A DNA stretch of 64,000 nt, from assembly GCA_965228625.1 (NCBI GenBank), contig OZ245829.1, forward strand, positions 1,116,001 through 1,180,000, given 5' to 3'. The DNA comes from UBA2767 sp965228625. GTDB taxonomy: Bacteria > Pseudomonadota > Alphaproteobacteria > Rhizobiales > Methyloligellaceae. Position numbers and translations under genes: made by a program. This document shows, piece after piece, positions 52,047 through 61,029 of the stretch (position 1 is its first letter; each line of letters starts with the position of its first letter). The notes below the pieces were generated by a model. That model did no database searches, had not been told where the DNA came from, and saw only the letters and a program-made list of their open reading frames with translations.

Positions 52047-53555
52047 ATGGACATTTTTCTCACCTCGCTTCAATCCGCTTTCGACCCGCTGAACCTTCTC
52101 CTTCTTTTCGTTGCCACGCTCGGTGGGATCACCATTGGCGCGATCCCGGGACTGACCGTGACGATGGCCATCGCGCTGGCTGTCCCGCTCACGCTCTGGA
52201 TGGATACAACGTCGTCCATGATGTTGCTCCTCGGGCTCTATGGCTCCGGAATATACGGCGGCAGCGTTTCGGCGTGCCTGATCAACGCGCCGGGCACCCC
52301 CGCGGCGGCGGCAACCGGCCTTGACGGCTATGCCATGGCCAAGAACGGGAAGCCGCTCAAGGCGCTCCGCATCGCACTTTGGGCATCCGTCTGCGGCGGT
52401 ATATTCAGCATTGTCCTGTTGGTCCTGATCGCGCCGCAGCTCGCTGACTTCGCTCTGCGTTTCGGACCGGCCGAAATCGCCGCCCTCCTCATTTTCGCCC
52501 TGACGCTGATCGCGGTACTGTCGGGAGGATCGATGCTCAAGGGACTGTTCGCCGCGGCCCTGGGCATGTTGCTCGCGACCGTCGGCGCCGATCCCATGCT
52601 GTCCATTCCGCGCTTCACGTTCGACTACAACGAGCTGTTTGACGGCTTTGCCTTCATTCCCGTTCTGATCGGCCTGTTCGCGATTGCCGAATTGTTCGAA
52701 CAGGCGGAAAACCGGTTTCGGACAGGTACCGAGTTGATTGACATCGGTGGCGCTGATCCGAAGGCAAACCGTATCACGCGCAAGGAAGTGAAAGCCTGCG
52801 CCGTCCCTGTCCTTCGCTCAAGTGCGCTTGGATCGTTCGTCGGGATGCTGCCCGGACTGGGTGCGTCGGTTGCCGCATTCCTCGCCTATGCGGAGACAAA
52901 GCGAACCTCCAAGACTCCCGAACGCTTCGGCAAGGGCACCGCAGAGGGCATCGCATCGGCAGAGTCGGCCAACAACGCGGTCACGGGATCGGCGATGATT
53001 CCAATGCTGGCTCTGGCAATCCCGGGCGACCCGCCGACTGCGATCCTGCTTGGCGCTCTGATGATCCAGGGTGTCACAACCGGTCCGATGATTTTTGTCA
53101 GCAATCCCGGCGTGGTCTACACGATCTACATCGTCCTGTTCGTCGCATTGGTGTTCATGACGGTGATCGCGTCGGTCGCGCTCAAACCCATTTCCCAGGT
53201 GTTGCGCATCCCGAAGGCCATCCTCTTCCCAATCGTTCTCGTGATGTGCGTTGCCGGCAGTTTCGCCATCCGGGGAAACGTCTTCGACGTCTATGTCATG
53301 CTCGGCGCGGGCGTCCTTGGATACGTCTTGCGGATGTTCGGTATTCCGGTAGCTCCCCTCCTCATCTCCTTCATTCTGACCGGTCCCTTTGAAGAGTCCC
53401 TTCGACAGGCGCTGATCGGATCGGAAGGTAGTCTGCTGGTCTTCCTGGAGAAGCCGATCGCCGCGTTCTTCCTCCTTCTCGCCGTGGTCATGGTGGCCTC
53501 GACGATCTGGCGTGAGCGGAAAAGCGGCGCGCTGAAACTCCCGCAGGCCAATTGA
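52047..53555 (+). CDS. tctA: TctA large membrane subunit
   Basis: 502 aa, about 12 helices. Family motifs: GAIPGLTVTMAIALAVPLTL near residue 31, LYGSGIYGGSVSACLINAPG near 72, GMLPGLGASVAAFLAYAETK near 268 and LAIPGDPPTAILLGALMIQG near 322. Starts eight bases after tctB; the next dehydrogenase gene follows at once, so it belongs to the same operon. The carried anion is unknown; carboxylic acids are typical of the family. Confidence 0.94.
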   Translation: MDIFLTSLQSAFDPLNLLLLFVATLGGITIGAIPGLTVTMAIALAVPLTLWMDTTSSMMLLLGLYGSGIYGGSVSACLINAPGTPAAAATGLDGYAMAKNGKPLKALRIALWASVCGGIFSIVLLVLIAPQLADFALRFGPAEIAALLIFALTLIAVLSGGSMLKGLFAAALGMLLATVGADPMLSIPRFTFDYNELFDGFAFIPVLIGLFAIAELFEQAENRFRTGTELIDIGGADPKANRITRKEVKACAVPVLRSSALGSFVGMLPGLGASVAAFLAYAETKRTSKTPERFGKGTAEGIASAESANNAVTGSAMIPMLALAIPGDPPTAILLGALMIQGVTTGPMIFVSNPGVVYTIYIVLFVALVFMTVIASVALKPISQVLRIPKAILFPIVLVMCVAGSFAIRGNVFDVYVMLGAGVLGYVLRMFGIPVAPLLISFILTGPFEESLRQALIGSEGSLLVFLEKPIAAFFLLLAVVMVASTIWRERKSGALKLPQAN

Positions 53556-53590
53556 AGAAACCACTCAAGTCCGCACAAGGAGCCGGTTCT

Positions 53591-54487
53591 ATGACGGAAA
53601 CTAACTCTGACACGCGCGTGGGGTTCATCGGCCTTGGTGTCATGGGTAAATCGATGGCACGCAATCTTCTCAAGGCGGGCTTCGCGTTGACGGTGTTCAA
53701 TCGCAGCCCGGCAAAGATGGACGAGCTGGTCGCGGAAGGTGCGATCGGCGCGCAGTCCCCTGCCGAAGTCGCTCGCGAAACAAGCGTCATTTTCCTCTGT
53801 CTGCCCGATACGCCCGATGTCGAACGCGTCCTTTTTGGCGATAACGGCGTCGCCGACACCGTTGCGGCTGGCACCACTATCATCGACTGCTCGACCATCT
53901 CGGCGACGGCGACACAGGACTTCGCCTCCAGGCTGAAGCAAAAGGGTGTCGACATGATCGACTGCCCGGTGAGTGGCGGACCGGGCGGCGCGGAGAACGG
54001 CACGCTGTCATGCATGCTCGGCGGGTCGGCGGAAGCAATAGAGCGCGTCAAGCCCATGCTCGAGGCAATCGGCGAGAAGTTCGTGCATGCCGGGCCGTCG
54101 GGTTCGGGCCAGCTCGTCAAATCCTGCAACCAGCTCGTGATTTGCGCGACCATGATGGGCGTGGGCGAAGCCGTGGCCCTGTGCAAGCGCATGGGTGTCG
54201 ATCCGCTTGCCATGCGCGAAGCGTTGCTCGGCGGTTCGGCGCAGAGTTTCGTTCTGGAGAACCATGGCAAACGGCTGATCGATGGGACGCTCGATCCCGG
54301 ATTTCGCGCCGAGCTGATGCTCAAGGACATGAAGCTTGCGCTCGGAACCGGACGCGATGCCGGAGTGTTCATTCCGGCAACGGCCTTGGCGACGCAAATG
54401 TTGACCGCCCTGTGCCAGACCGGGCGCAACGGCCTGGACAGCGCCGCGGTCGGCCTTCTGTTTCAGGAGCTTTCAGGCGTCGAATGA
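53591..54487 (+). CDS. 3-hydroxyisobutyrate-dehydrogenase-family oxidoreductase
   Basis: 298 aa. Rossmann motif GFIGLGVMGKSMARNLLKAG near residue 10 with an Asn-Arg (FNRSPAK) after strand 2; substrate loop DCPVSGGPGGAENGTLSCML; catalytic Lys in GSGQLVKSCNQL near 171. This is the beta-hydroxyacid dehydrogenase family (HIBADH, tartronate semialdehyde reductase, GarR). AGGAG lies eight bases before ATG 53591; a TTG overlapping the tctA stop is possible. In this operon tartronate semialdehyde reductase activity would fit with an HpaI/GarL-like aldolase, but that is inference. Confidence 0.9.
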   Translation: MTETNSDTRVGFIGLGVMGKSMARNLLKAGFALTVFNRSPAKMDELVAEGAIGAQSPAEVARETSVIFLCLPDTPDVERVLFGDNGVADTVAAGTTIIDCSTISATATQDFASRLKQKGVDMIDCPVSGGPGGAENGTLSCMLGGSAEAIERVKPMLEAIGEKFVHAGPSGSGQLVKSCNQLVICATMMGVGEAVALCKRMGVDPLAMREALLGGSAQSFVLENHGKRLIDGTLDPGFRAELMLKDMKLALGTGRDAGVFIPATALATQMLTALCQTGRNGLDSAAVGLLFQELSGVE

Positions 54488-54498
54488 TTGCCGCAGTG

Positions 54499-55326
54499 TC
54501 AAGTTGCGGCGCTGCCGAAGCCGTAAAGGCGCGCGGCGTTTCGGGCGGCGACGGCAGGCCACACCTGTTCTCCGCACCATTCCCTGACCGATGCAAGCAT
54601 GGCCGCGTCGTCCGGCTTGCAACCGGGGCGAAAACGCGGATGCGGCCAGTTCGATCCCCAGATGAGCTTCTCCTGCGCGATCTCGATCATCGCCCTCACC
54701 CGTTCGGCCGCATCGACATAGATCGGCGAACCATCGTCGGCGACCTCATAGGGTGCGGACAGTTTGACCCAGCACCTGTCCGACCGGAGCAGTCGCAGGA
54801 GCGACCGGAACGCGGGATGATCGACGTCGGCGCCCGGCGGCATCAGCCCCATGTGATCAATCACGAACTGACACGGCAGGCCGGCAAGACGGCTCTCGTA
54901 GTCCGGAAGATCGGCACCCGCGACCTGCACGACGACGTGCCAGCCGAGCGGTTCAATGTGGCGCGCAACGGGTTCCAGTTCCTCCATCGGCAGGCAACCG
55001 GGACGAAGATCGTGGAACCGGACAGCGCGCATGCCGGCGGCGTCCAGTTGCTTCAATTCCGCCATCCCGGCCTCGGTTCCGATGATGCCAACGGCACGCG
55101 CCTCAGCGGGGTCGCGCGCCAGAGCATCGAGCAGACAGGCGTGATCGCGCCCATATGCGCTCGGCTGAACATAGACGGTGCGCGAAACTCCAAGCCCGTT
55201 TCGCAGCACCACATAGTCCTCAAACGTCGCCGCGAGCTCGAGGTCCGCGGCTGGAAAGCGCGCCGGCGGCCCGTACACATGCATGTGCGTATCGCAAATG
55301 CCGGAGGCCGTTCCGCCATCGTTCAT
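54499..55326 (-). CDS. Amidohydrolase_2 family hydrolase (PDC-hydrolase-like)
   Basis: 275 aa TIM-barrel hydrolase related to 2-pyrone-4,6-dicarboxylate hydrolase and galactarolactone isomerase. CDTHMHVYGP gives the HxH; FHDLRPG; FVIDHMGLMPPG gives the late His; WGSNWPHP is the last metal/catalytic motif, but with Asn where most members have Asp (GTDWPH). ATG 55326 is my choice; the ORF runs back to a TTG at 55350. It is divergent from the aldolase gene with only 35 bases between the starts. Probably hydrolyses a lactone intermediate. Confidence 0.85.
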   Translation of the reverse strand: MNDGGTASGICDTHMHVYGPPARFPAADLELAATFEDYVVLRNGLGVSRTVYVQPSAYGRDHACLLDALARDPAEARAVGIIGTEAGMAELKQLDAAGMRAVRFHDLRPGCLPMEELEPVARHIEPLGWHVVVQVAGADLPDYESRLAGLPCQFVIDHMGLMPPGADVDHPAFRSLLRLLRSDRCWVKLSAPYEVADDGSPIYVDAAERVRAMIEIAQEKLIWGSNWPHPRFRPGCKPDDAAMLASVREWCGEQVWPAVAARNAARLYGFGSAAT

Positions 55327-55361
55327 CGTGTCATCACCCAGCACTGACAAGGAGTTCCCCC

Positions 55362-56147
55362 ATGCCCATCATCGAAAACGCCATGAAGAAGAAGCTCGAA
55401 GCGGGCAAACCGGTATTCTCCTTCAATCTCGTGATTTCCCGATACGTCGCCACGCCGGGAATTGCCAGGGAATGCGGTTTCGACTGGCTGTTCATAGACA
55501 CCGAACACAATACCATGGACCTCGACACGGTCTCCTCGATGTGCCTCGCCGCCCTGCCGCTCGGCATCACGCCCGTCGTGCGTGTCGCCGGACATGAATC
55601 GCACCACGCCACGCGTGTCCTCGACGGGGGCGCACAAGGCGTTGTCGTGCCCCATGTAGACACGCCCGAGCAGGCTGAAGCGGTGGTGCGCAACTGCAAA
55701 TTCCCGCCGATCGGTTACCGATCCATGACAGCGCCTGCGCCCCAGCTCGGCTTTGAATCCATGCCCGCGCGCGACGCGATCGCCGCACTCAACGACACCA
55801 CATTCATCATCGTAATGGTGGAAACACCCGAAGCGGTCGAAAACGCCGACGCCATAGCCGCCGTGCCGGGGGTGGACTGCGTCCTTATCGGCAGCAACGA
55901 CCTGGCCGCGACCATGGGCATTCCCGGCGAACTCGGCCACGACCGCATCGCCGCCGCGTACGAGACAGTGATTGCCGCTTGCGGGAAACACGACAAGTAT
56001 CCCGGCATGGGCGGCATTTACGACCATGCTCTCATGGAAAAATACGTAACGATGGGCGCCCGCGTCTGCCAGGGCGGCGGAGACACGGCGTTGATGATGA
56101 GCGCCGGAAAGGAACGGACGAAGTTCCTGAGCTCGCTTCAGGGCTGA
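55362..56147 (+). CDS. HpcH/HpaI-family aldolase
   Basis: 261 aa class II (metal-dependent) pyruvate/oxaloacetate aldolase. Motifs: FDWLFIDTEHNTMDLDTV near residue 38 (metal Glu), GAQGVVVPHVDTPEQAE near 90, and LIGSNDLAATMGIPGELGHD near 172 (metal Asp). AAGGAG is eight bases before the ATG. Products would be pyruvate and an aldehyde. Together with the dehydrogenase, the amidohydrolase and the transporter it sketches a pathway from an imported lactone or polycarboxylate to pyruvate. Confidence 0.92.
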   Translation: MPIIENAMKKKLEAGKPVFSFNLVISRYVATPGIARECGFDWLFIDTEHNTMDLDTVSSMCLAALPLGITPVVRVAGHESHHATRVLDGGAQGVVVPHVDTPEQAEAVVRNCKFPPIGYRSMTAPAPQLGFESMPARDAIAALNDTTFIIVMVETPEAVENADAIAAVPGVDCVLIGSNDLAATMGIPGELGHDRIAAAYETVIAACGKHDKYPGMGGIYDHALMEKYVTMGARVCQGGGDTALMMSAGKERTKFLSSLQG

Positions 56148-56206
56148 CGGCACGCCGGGATCGGGATGAAACGCAGTGGTACATGGCTGCGTTGGCTATC
56201 GGCGCG

Positions 56207-56395
56207 TCAGGCTGCGGTATGCGAGATCGTTGGGGCGTCACCTCCGATTGTCGTTCGCACCATCAGGCGTTTCTCGGACGTGCTGGAGAATAGCGTCGCA
56301 CGATGGAGCACCGCGCGGTTGTCCCATAAGACCATGTCGTGCGGCGACCAGGGGTGTGAATAGATGAACCGCGGCTGCGTTGCGAAAGCTAGCAG
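56207..56395 (-). pseudogene. TauD/TfdA dioxygenase, C-terminal fragment
   Basis: The minus strand reads ELLAFATQPRFIYSHPW, SPHDMVLWDNRAVLHRA, then EKRLMVRTTIGGDAPT and a TGA stop at 56209-56207. WDNRAVLHRA and RxxxRTTIxGD are the end of the alpha-ketoglutarate/Fe(II) dioxygenase fold, including the distal His and the 2-oxoglutarate-binding Arg. Only about 62 of the usual ~280 residues remain; at 56395 the sequence switches to dusA scar E. So the gene was cut by the event that produced the scar. The ORF tables show only a plus-strand shadow here. Confidence 0.8.
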
Positions 56396-56530
56396 CTCTC
56401 TAAAAATCTGATTTATCGGGATTTTGCGCCCACTCCATCATGGGAAAAACGGGGATCTACGGCGCTGTATTTATGGGAGCTCGCGTCCACAGCCGCAGTC
56501 CATTCCTATCCAACATTGGCCATGTCAAAT
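56394..56530 (-). repeat. dusA: dusA-type dispersed repeat, copy E
   Basis: Degenerate copy. The minus strand carries TTTGACATGG (possible -35), a damaged start region, then CCCATGATGGAGTGGGCGCA (dusA PMMEWAQ), then an island end different from A-D: AATCCCGATAAATCAGATTT, TAG. The codons between the start and PMMEW have lost about ten bases. The end sequence is shared with copy F. The rest of 56531-56631 holds nothing. Confidence 0.75.
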
Positions 56531-56631
56531 GAGGTGACAACCTGATGATCGTTCGTGCGACAGGCAAAAACCAAACTAGGAACATGCTGGGATTTGCGGA
56601 CTTGCTGGGTGAAGCCGATCGGTACTGCTGC

Positions 56632-57537
56632 TCATAAGTCGTCGATTGCAGATGCAAAACGATTGCGATGCGTCATGAGTTTGGCAGTGAAATCCCTGAC
56701 GAGCTGCGATTTTTGTCGGGTCGCTGGAAAGAGCAGGTAAACTTTGAACATGACCTTCGGCTCAAACGTGCGAAAGACAAGACTGGTATTCCTGAAGGAT
56801 TCAGTCACGAGAGGATTTACGATCCCAACGGCGCCGCCTGATAGCACAAGTGAACATACGGTCGAGGCGCTTGGCGTCTCCACAACATAATCCGGTTCGA
56901 CGCCCGCCTTGGCCATCACATCGTCAAATCGCTGTCGCGCACGATCTTCGGGGGCAAGTCCAACAAGCGGATGATCCTTGAGCAGATCGGGAGTGATCGT
57001 CTGACGGAGCGTTAAAGGATGCTCGCGCGGCATAGCGACCAAAGCGGGAAAGTTTCCGAAAAGCTGGCTGTCGATCCCTGAGCGGTCGATTTCGTCGGCC
57101 GCCAACCCGACGTCGTATTGACCATCTGCAATGCCGTTTCGGACCTCCGACGACCAGGTTATGTGAAATGTGATACGGACCACCGGATGCGTCTCACGAA
57201 ACGACCGGATGGCTGCTGGTACTATAACGGCTCCGCCGGCCGCCAGCGAGGCGATCTTGAGGATTCCGGCGCCGTAGTCGCGAATATTGGCTGCGGCGCT
57301 GCGCAATCGATCGATTCCTTTGAAGCTTGTTTCGACCTCGCGAAAGAACAACTGACCTTCGGGCGTTGGAACCAGTCTGCCGCGAATACGGTCGAAGAGC
57401 GGAAGTCGGGTGGCGGCTTCCAGTTCCATGATCAGCCGTGAGACGGCCGGCTGGGTGATACCCATCAATTCAGCGGCGCGCACCGTCGAGCCGGAGATCA
57501 TCACTGCATTGAAAGCCTCAAGTTGTCGGTAATTCAC
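56632..57537 (-). CDS. LysR-family transcriptional regulator
   Basis: 301 aa. N-terminal HTH (NYRQLEAFNAVMISGSTVRA, ELMGITQPAVSRLIMELE) and a full effector domain; the sequence of the HTH resembles regulators of amino acid and opine catabolism (NocR/OccR type), a modest clue. It is divergent from the PLP-lyase gene with a 102-base gap; the AT-rich stretch near 57540-57590 (TAGATGTATGTCACTTG) is where its operator should be. It presumably controls the lyase-ABC operon to its right. Confidence 0.9.
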   Translation of the reverse strand: MNYRQLEAFNAVMISGSTVRAAELMGITQPAVSRLIMELEAATRLPLFDRIRGRLVPTPEGQLFFREVETSFKGIDRLRSAAANIRDYGAGILKIASLAAGGAVIVPAAIRSFRETHPVVRITFHITWSSEVRNGIADGQYDVGLAADEIDRSGIDSQLFGNFPALVAMPREHPLTLRQTITPDLLKDHPLVGLAPEDRARQRFDDVMAKAGVEPDYVVETPSASTVCSLVLSGGAVGIVNPLVTESFRNTSLVFRTFEPKVMFKVYLLFPATRQKSQLVRDFTAKLMTHRNRFASAIDDL

Positions 57538-57639
57538 CTATAAAATCCAAACATAGATGTATGTCACTTGATCAGTTTTTCTATTACACGCATCGCGCGA
57601 TGATGGCCAGCGAGATTCAGATGGCCATCAGGAGGCTAC

Positions 57640-58821
57640 ATGCGCGACGCGACCAAGAGCGTTCATCATCCAAGCGTTGACGACTCTGCCTACGCGGCCT
57701 TGAGTGTTCCAACGCATCGTGCATCGACGATCGTTTTTCCTGATGCGCAGAGTTACGCAGCCCGAGGGCAGCGTGACCTCGACAGCTACTCCTACGGACT
57801 TCACGGAACGCCCACCCAGCGCGTCCTCGAGGCGCAACTTACCGCGCTCGAAAACGGCAAACGCTCGGTCGTGTTGCCATCAGGTCAAGCAGCCGTCACG
57901 GTCGTCTTCCTGTCGGTGCTGATGCCAGGTGATCATGTTCTGGTTCCGGACACGGCCTATCCGCCTGTCTTAGGATTTTGCCGCAACTATCTAGAGCCAC
58001 GTGGCATCGAATGGTCGGTCTACATGCCAGGTGTCGGCGCGGCCATACAAGAACTGATCCGCGACAATACCAAGCTTATCTGGCTGGAATCTCCAGGTTC
58101 AACCACCATGGAGATCGAAGACGTGCCCGCGATCGTCAACGTCGCACGGGCAAAACGCATTCTCACGGGCATCGACAACACATGGGCGACACCGCTGCTT
58201 TTCAAGCCGCTCGACCATGGCGTCGATTTTTCGATGCAAGCGCTCACCAAGTATCCTGGCGGGCACTCCGATGCTCTGATGGGCTCCGTTTCGGTGAATG
58301 ACCTCAGTCTCCGCAAGCGGTTGCGTGACACCATGCGCATGATCGGTTTCGGCGTCTGTCCGGATTCCGTGCAGCTTGTCCTGCGCGGCCTGGAAACAAT
58401 GGCCGTGCGGCTAGCTCATGTAGGAAAGGTTGCCACGGAAATTGCTTCTGAGCTGGCGGAGAGAGGCATTGGCGAAGTCCTGTATCCAGCGCTCCCGTCA
58501 GCCCACGGTCATGACATCTGGAAACGTGATTTTTCAGGCTCAAGCGGCCTGTTTTCGGTTGTATTGCCGGAAGAGTCGGAGGCCAGTCTCGATATCGCAT
58601 TGAACGGGCTGCGATACTTCTCGATCGGCGCGTCATGGGGCGGGACACGCAGCCTGATCGCGCCCATGTCGATCAAGGCGTCGCGCCAGACCCGTCATCC
58701 GCGCAATGAGCGCACCATTCTTCGCATCAGTGTTGGCTTGGAAGACCCTGCGGACCTGCGGGAGGACCTTGCCGACTTCCTTGCAAATCTTACGAACGAA
58801 GCGGTCGCAAGAACCGCCTGA
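57640..58821 (+). CDS. Cys/Met-metabolism PLP enzyme, cystathionine beta-lyase type
   Basis: 393 aa, fold-type I PLP enzyme. YSYGLHGTPTQRVLEAQLTA near residue 50, VLPSGQAAVTVVFLSVL near 80 (phosphate loop), DNTWATPLLFKPLDHGVD near 181 and the Schiff-base Lys in QALTKYPGGHSDALMG near 205. MetC-like enzymes split cystathionine or cystine to pyruvate, ammonia and a thiol. A terminal RISVGLEDPADLREDL closes the family. With the amino acid ABC genes just behind it (26 bases to the binding protein), it probably breaks down an imported sulfur amino acid. Confidence 0.9.
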   Translation: MRDATKSVHHPSVDDSAYAALSVPTHRASTIVFPDAQSYAARGQRDLDSYSYGLHGTPTQRVLEAQLTALENGKRSVVLPSGQAAVTVVFLSVLMPGDHVLVPDTAYPPVLGFCRNYLEPRGIEWSVYMPGVGAAIQELIRDNTKLIWLESPGSTTMEIEDVPAIVNVARAKRILTGIDNTWATPLLFKPLDHGVDFSMQALTKYPGGHSDALMGSVSVNDLSLRKRLRDTMRMIGFGVCPDSVQLVLRGLETMAVRLAHVGKVATEIASELAERGIGEVLYPALPSAHGHDIWKRDFSGSSGLFSVVLPEESEASLDIALNGLRYFSIGASWGGTRSLIAPMSIKASRQTRHPRNERTILRISVGLEDPADLREDLADFLANLTNEAVARTA

Positions 58822-58847
58822 ACCTCAAACACAAAGGAGAGGTAAAC

Positions 58848-59864
58848 ATGAAGAAAAAGCTCATCACGATTACAGCAGCACTGGCGTTGGGGCTGGTATC
58901 TCCAGCCCTCGCTGAAACCACCCTTGAGAAGGTCAAGGAGCGAGGCCGCCTCATCTGCGGGTCTAGCCAGGGCACGCCAGGTTTCGGCGCACCAGACGAC
59001 AAGGGTTATTGGCGTGGTCTCGACGTCGAAACCTGTCGCGCGGTTGCCGTAGCAGTGCTGGACGACAAGGACGCCGTGGATTTTGTGCCACTTTCCGGCC
59101 AGCAGCGTATCCCGGCCTTGCAGACCGGGGAGATAGATATGCTTCCGCGCACTCTCACCTGGACCCTTCAGCGCGATGCCAACGGGATCAATCTGACGAC
59201 CCCGAATTACTATGAATTTACGGGTTTCATGATGCCGAAAAAGCTCGGCATTACCAAAGTCGAAGATATGTCAGGCGCATCCGTTTGTGTGCAAACCGGC
59301 TCGACGACGGAGGTCGTTGTCAATGACGTATCGACCAAAAATAACCTCGGTCTGAAACCCGTCGTCTTCGACAACACGACCGCTGCTCGGCAGGCTTTCT
59401 TTTCAGGGCGTTGTGACGCGCTCATCACAGACGCCGGAGCGCTTGCCTCCGTCCGCGCAACCATGGCCGACAATCCGGACGACTACATCATTTTCCCTGC
59501 CACCAAGTACATGGACGCGCTGACACCTGCGGTCCGCCATGGGGACGACCAGTGGCTCGACATCGTGAACTGGTCGATCCAGGCACTTATCGCTGCGGAG
59601 GCCTTCGGTCTGACGCAAAAGAACATCGATTCATTCAAGAAGAGCGAAGATCCACGCATTCGCCGCTTTCTGGGAACCGACCCCGGGAACGGCCAAGCGC
59701 TTGGGCTTTCGGATGACTTCGCCTACCGGATCGTCAAAGCGCTTGGCAACTATGGAGAGATGTTCGAACGAAATGTCGGAAAGGAAAGCCCACTCAAGCT
59801 CACCCGTGGTCGCAACGCCCTGTTCACTGACGGCGGCCTGATGTTCCCACTTGCTTTCCAATAA
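58848..59864 (+). CDS. Amino acid ABC transporter binding protein, AapJ-like
   Basis: 338 aa periplasmic protein. Signal peptide KKKLITITAALALGLVSPAL, cleavage near LAET. TTLEKVKERGRLICGSSQGT, GLDVETCRAVAVAVL and SGRCDALITDAGALASVRA are typical of the general L-amino acid (AapJ/BztA) group, which is longer than the usual ~260-residue binding proteins. AAAGGAG precedes the ATG. First of four ABC genes. Confidence 0.92.
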   Translation: MKKKLITITAALALGLVSPALAETTLEKVKERGRLICGSSQGTPGFGAPDDKGYWRGLDVETCRAVAVAVLDDKDAVDFVPLSGQQRIPALQTGEIDMLPRTLTWTLQRDANGINLTTPNYYEFTGFMMPKKLGITKVEDMSGASVCVQTGSTTEVVVNDVSTKNNLGLKPVVFDNTTAARQAFFSGRCDALITDAGALASVRATMADNPDDYIIFPATKYMDALTPAVRHGDDQWLDIVNWSIQALIAAEAFGLTQKNIDSFKKSEDPRIRRFLGTDPGNGQALGLSDDFAYRIVKALGNYGEMFERNVGKESPLKLTRGRNALFTDGGLMFPLAFQ

Positions 59865-59880
59865 ACAGGAGCGGGCAGGA

Positions 59881-61029
59881 ATGATCTCTTCACTCTGGTA
59901 TTCCGCCCGCGTCCGCGCCTGGGCAGCCCAGATCGCGCTTCTTGCCGGTCTGGGACTGTTCCTCTGGATGATCGTCGGAAATACCGTGGAGAACCTAACG
60001 GCCCGGGGAATTCGTACCGGCTTTGACTATCTGTGGAGACCTGCGCGATTTCCAATTTCCGAAAGCATCGTTCGTTATGACGCATCAGACAGTTTTCTTT
60101 GGGCCTATGTAGCCGGGCTTGCCAATACCCTCTGGCTCTCGCTGCTTTCAATCGTCTTCGCAACAATCCTCGGCCTTTTCGTATGCCTTGCCCGTCTCTC
60201 TCACCACCCGGTCCTCTCTTACATGACGGGTGTCTATGTTACGGTCTTGCGAAACGTTCCATTGATCGTTCAGCTCTTGTTCTGGTACGCGATCGCCACC
60301 TCCGTCTTTCCCGCTCCGCGCGCCGCACTAAACCCCCTTCCTGGCCTTTTTCTCTCGATAAGGGGCGTCTACGCACCGGCGTTGATCGTTGAGCCAGGTG
60401 GCTGGTTCTTTCTCATCGCAAGCGCCGCTCTCTTCATAGTTGCGCTCGCAATGGGATTGTGGTCTGCGCGGCGGGCAAGGAGTTTTGGCGCCCCTATTCT
60501 TTTGGCAGCTCTTGCTTTCTGGGCCGCAACGAACGTGGTCCTTTATGTCGCGCTCGGCCGACCATTGAAGCTTGAGATGCCTGAACTCAATGGCCTCAAT
60601 TTTAGCGGCGGCACCAATCTGTCACCGGAATTCGCGGCAATCATTGTTGGTCTGACGATATATACATCGGCCTTCATTGGCGAAATCATTCGGGGTGGCA
60701 TCGAAGCCATCGACAAGGGTCAATGGGAAGGTGCCCGGGCGCTTGGACTTTCCGAACGGACTGTCATGTTCAAGGTCATCTTGCCGCAGGCGCTTCGCAT
60801 CATCGTCCCGCCGATGACCTCGCAATATCTTTCAACCGTCAAGAACACGACCCTCGCCGTTGCTGTGGGCTATCCCGAACTGGGGCTGGTCGTGAATACC
60901 GTCATCAATCAGACGGGTCAGGCCATCGAGAGCATACTCATTATGCTTTGCGTCTTTTTGTCCATTTCGCTCTCGGTTTCGTTGTTCATGAACTGGTACA
61001 ACGCACGCGTGGCGCTGGTTGTCCGCTGA
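59881..61029 (+). CDS. Amino acid ABC permease, AapQ-like
   Basis: 382 aa, HisM-type permease of the Aap/Bzt group, in which one subunit has a long insert between the first and later helices (residues ~140-230 here). The EAA loop is EIIRGGIEAIDKGQWEGARALGLS near 275. AGGAG is upstream of ATG 59881. Its stop shares one base with the next start (TGATG). Confidence 0.92.
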   Translation: MISSLWYSARVRAWAAQIALLAGLGLFLWMIVGNTVENLTARGIRTGFDYLWRPARFPISESIVRYDASDSFLWAYVAGLANTLWLSLLSIVFATILGLFVCLARLSHHPVLSYMTGVYVTVLRNVPLIVQLLFWYAIATSVFPAPRAALNPLPGLFLSIRGVYAPALIVEPGGWFFLIASAALFIVALAMGLWSARRARSFGAPILLAALAFWAATNVVLYVALGRPLKLEMPELNGLNFSGGTNLSPEFAAIIVGLTIYTSAFIGEIIRGGIEAIDKGQWEGARALGLSERTVMFKVILPQALRIIVPPMTSQYLSTVKNTTLAVAVGYPELGLVVNTVINQTGQAIESILIMLCVFLSISLSVSLFMNWYNARVALVVR

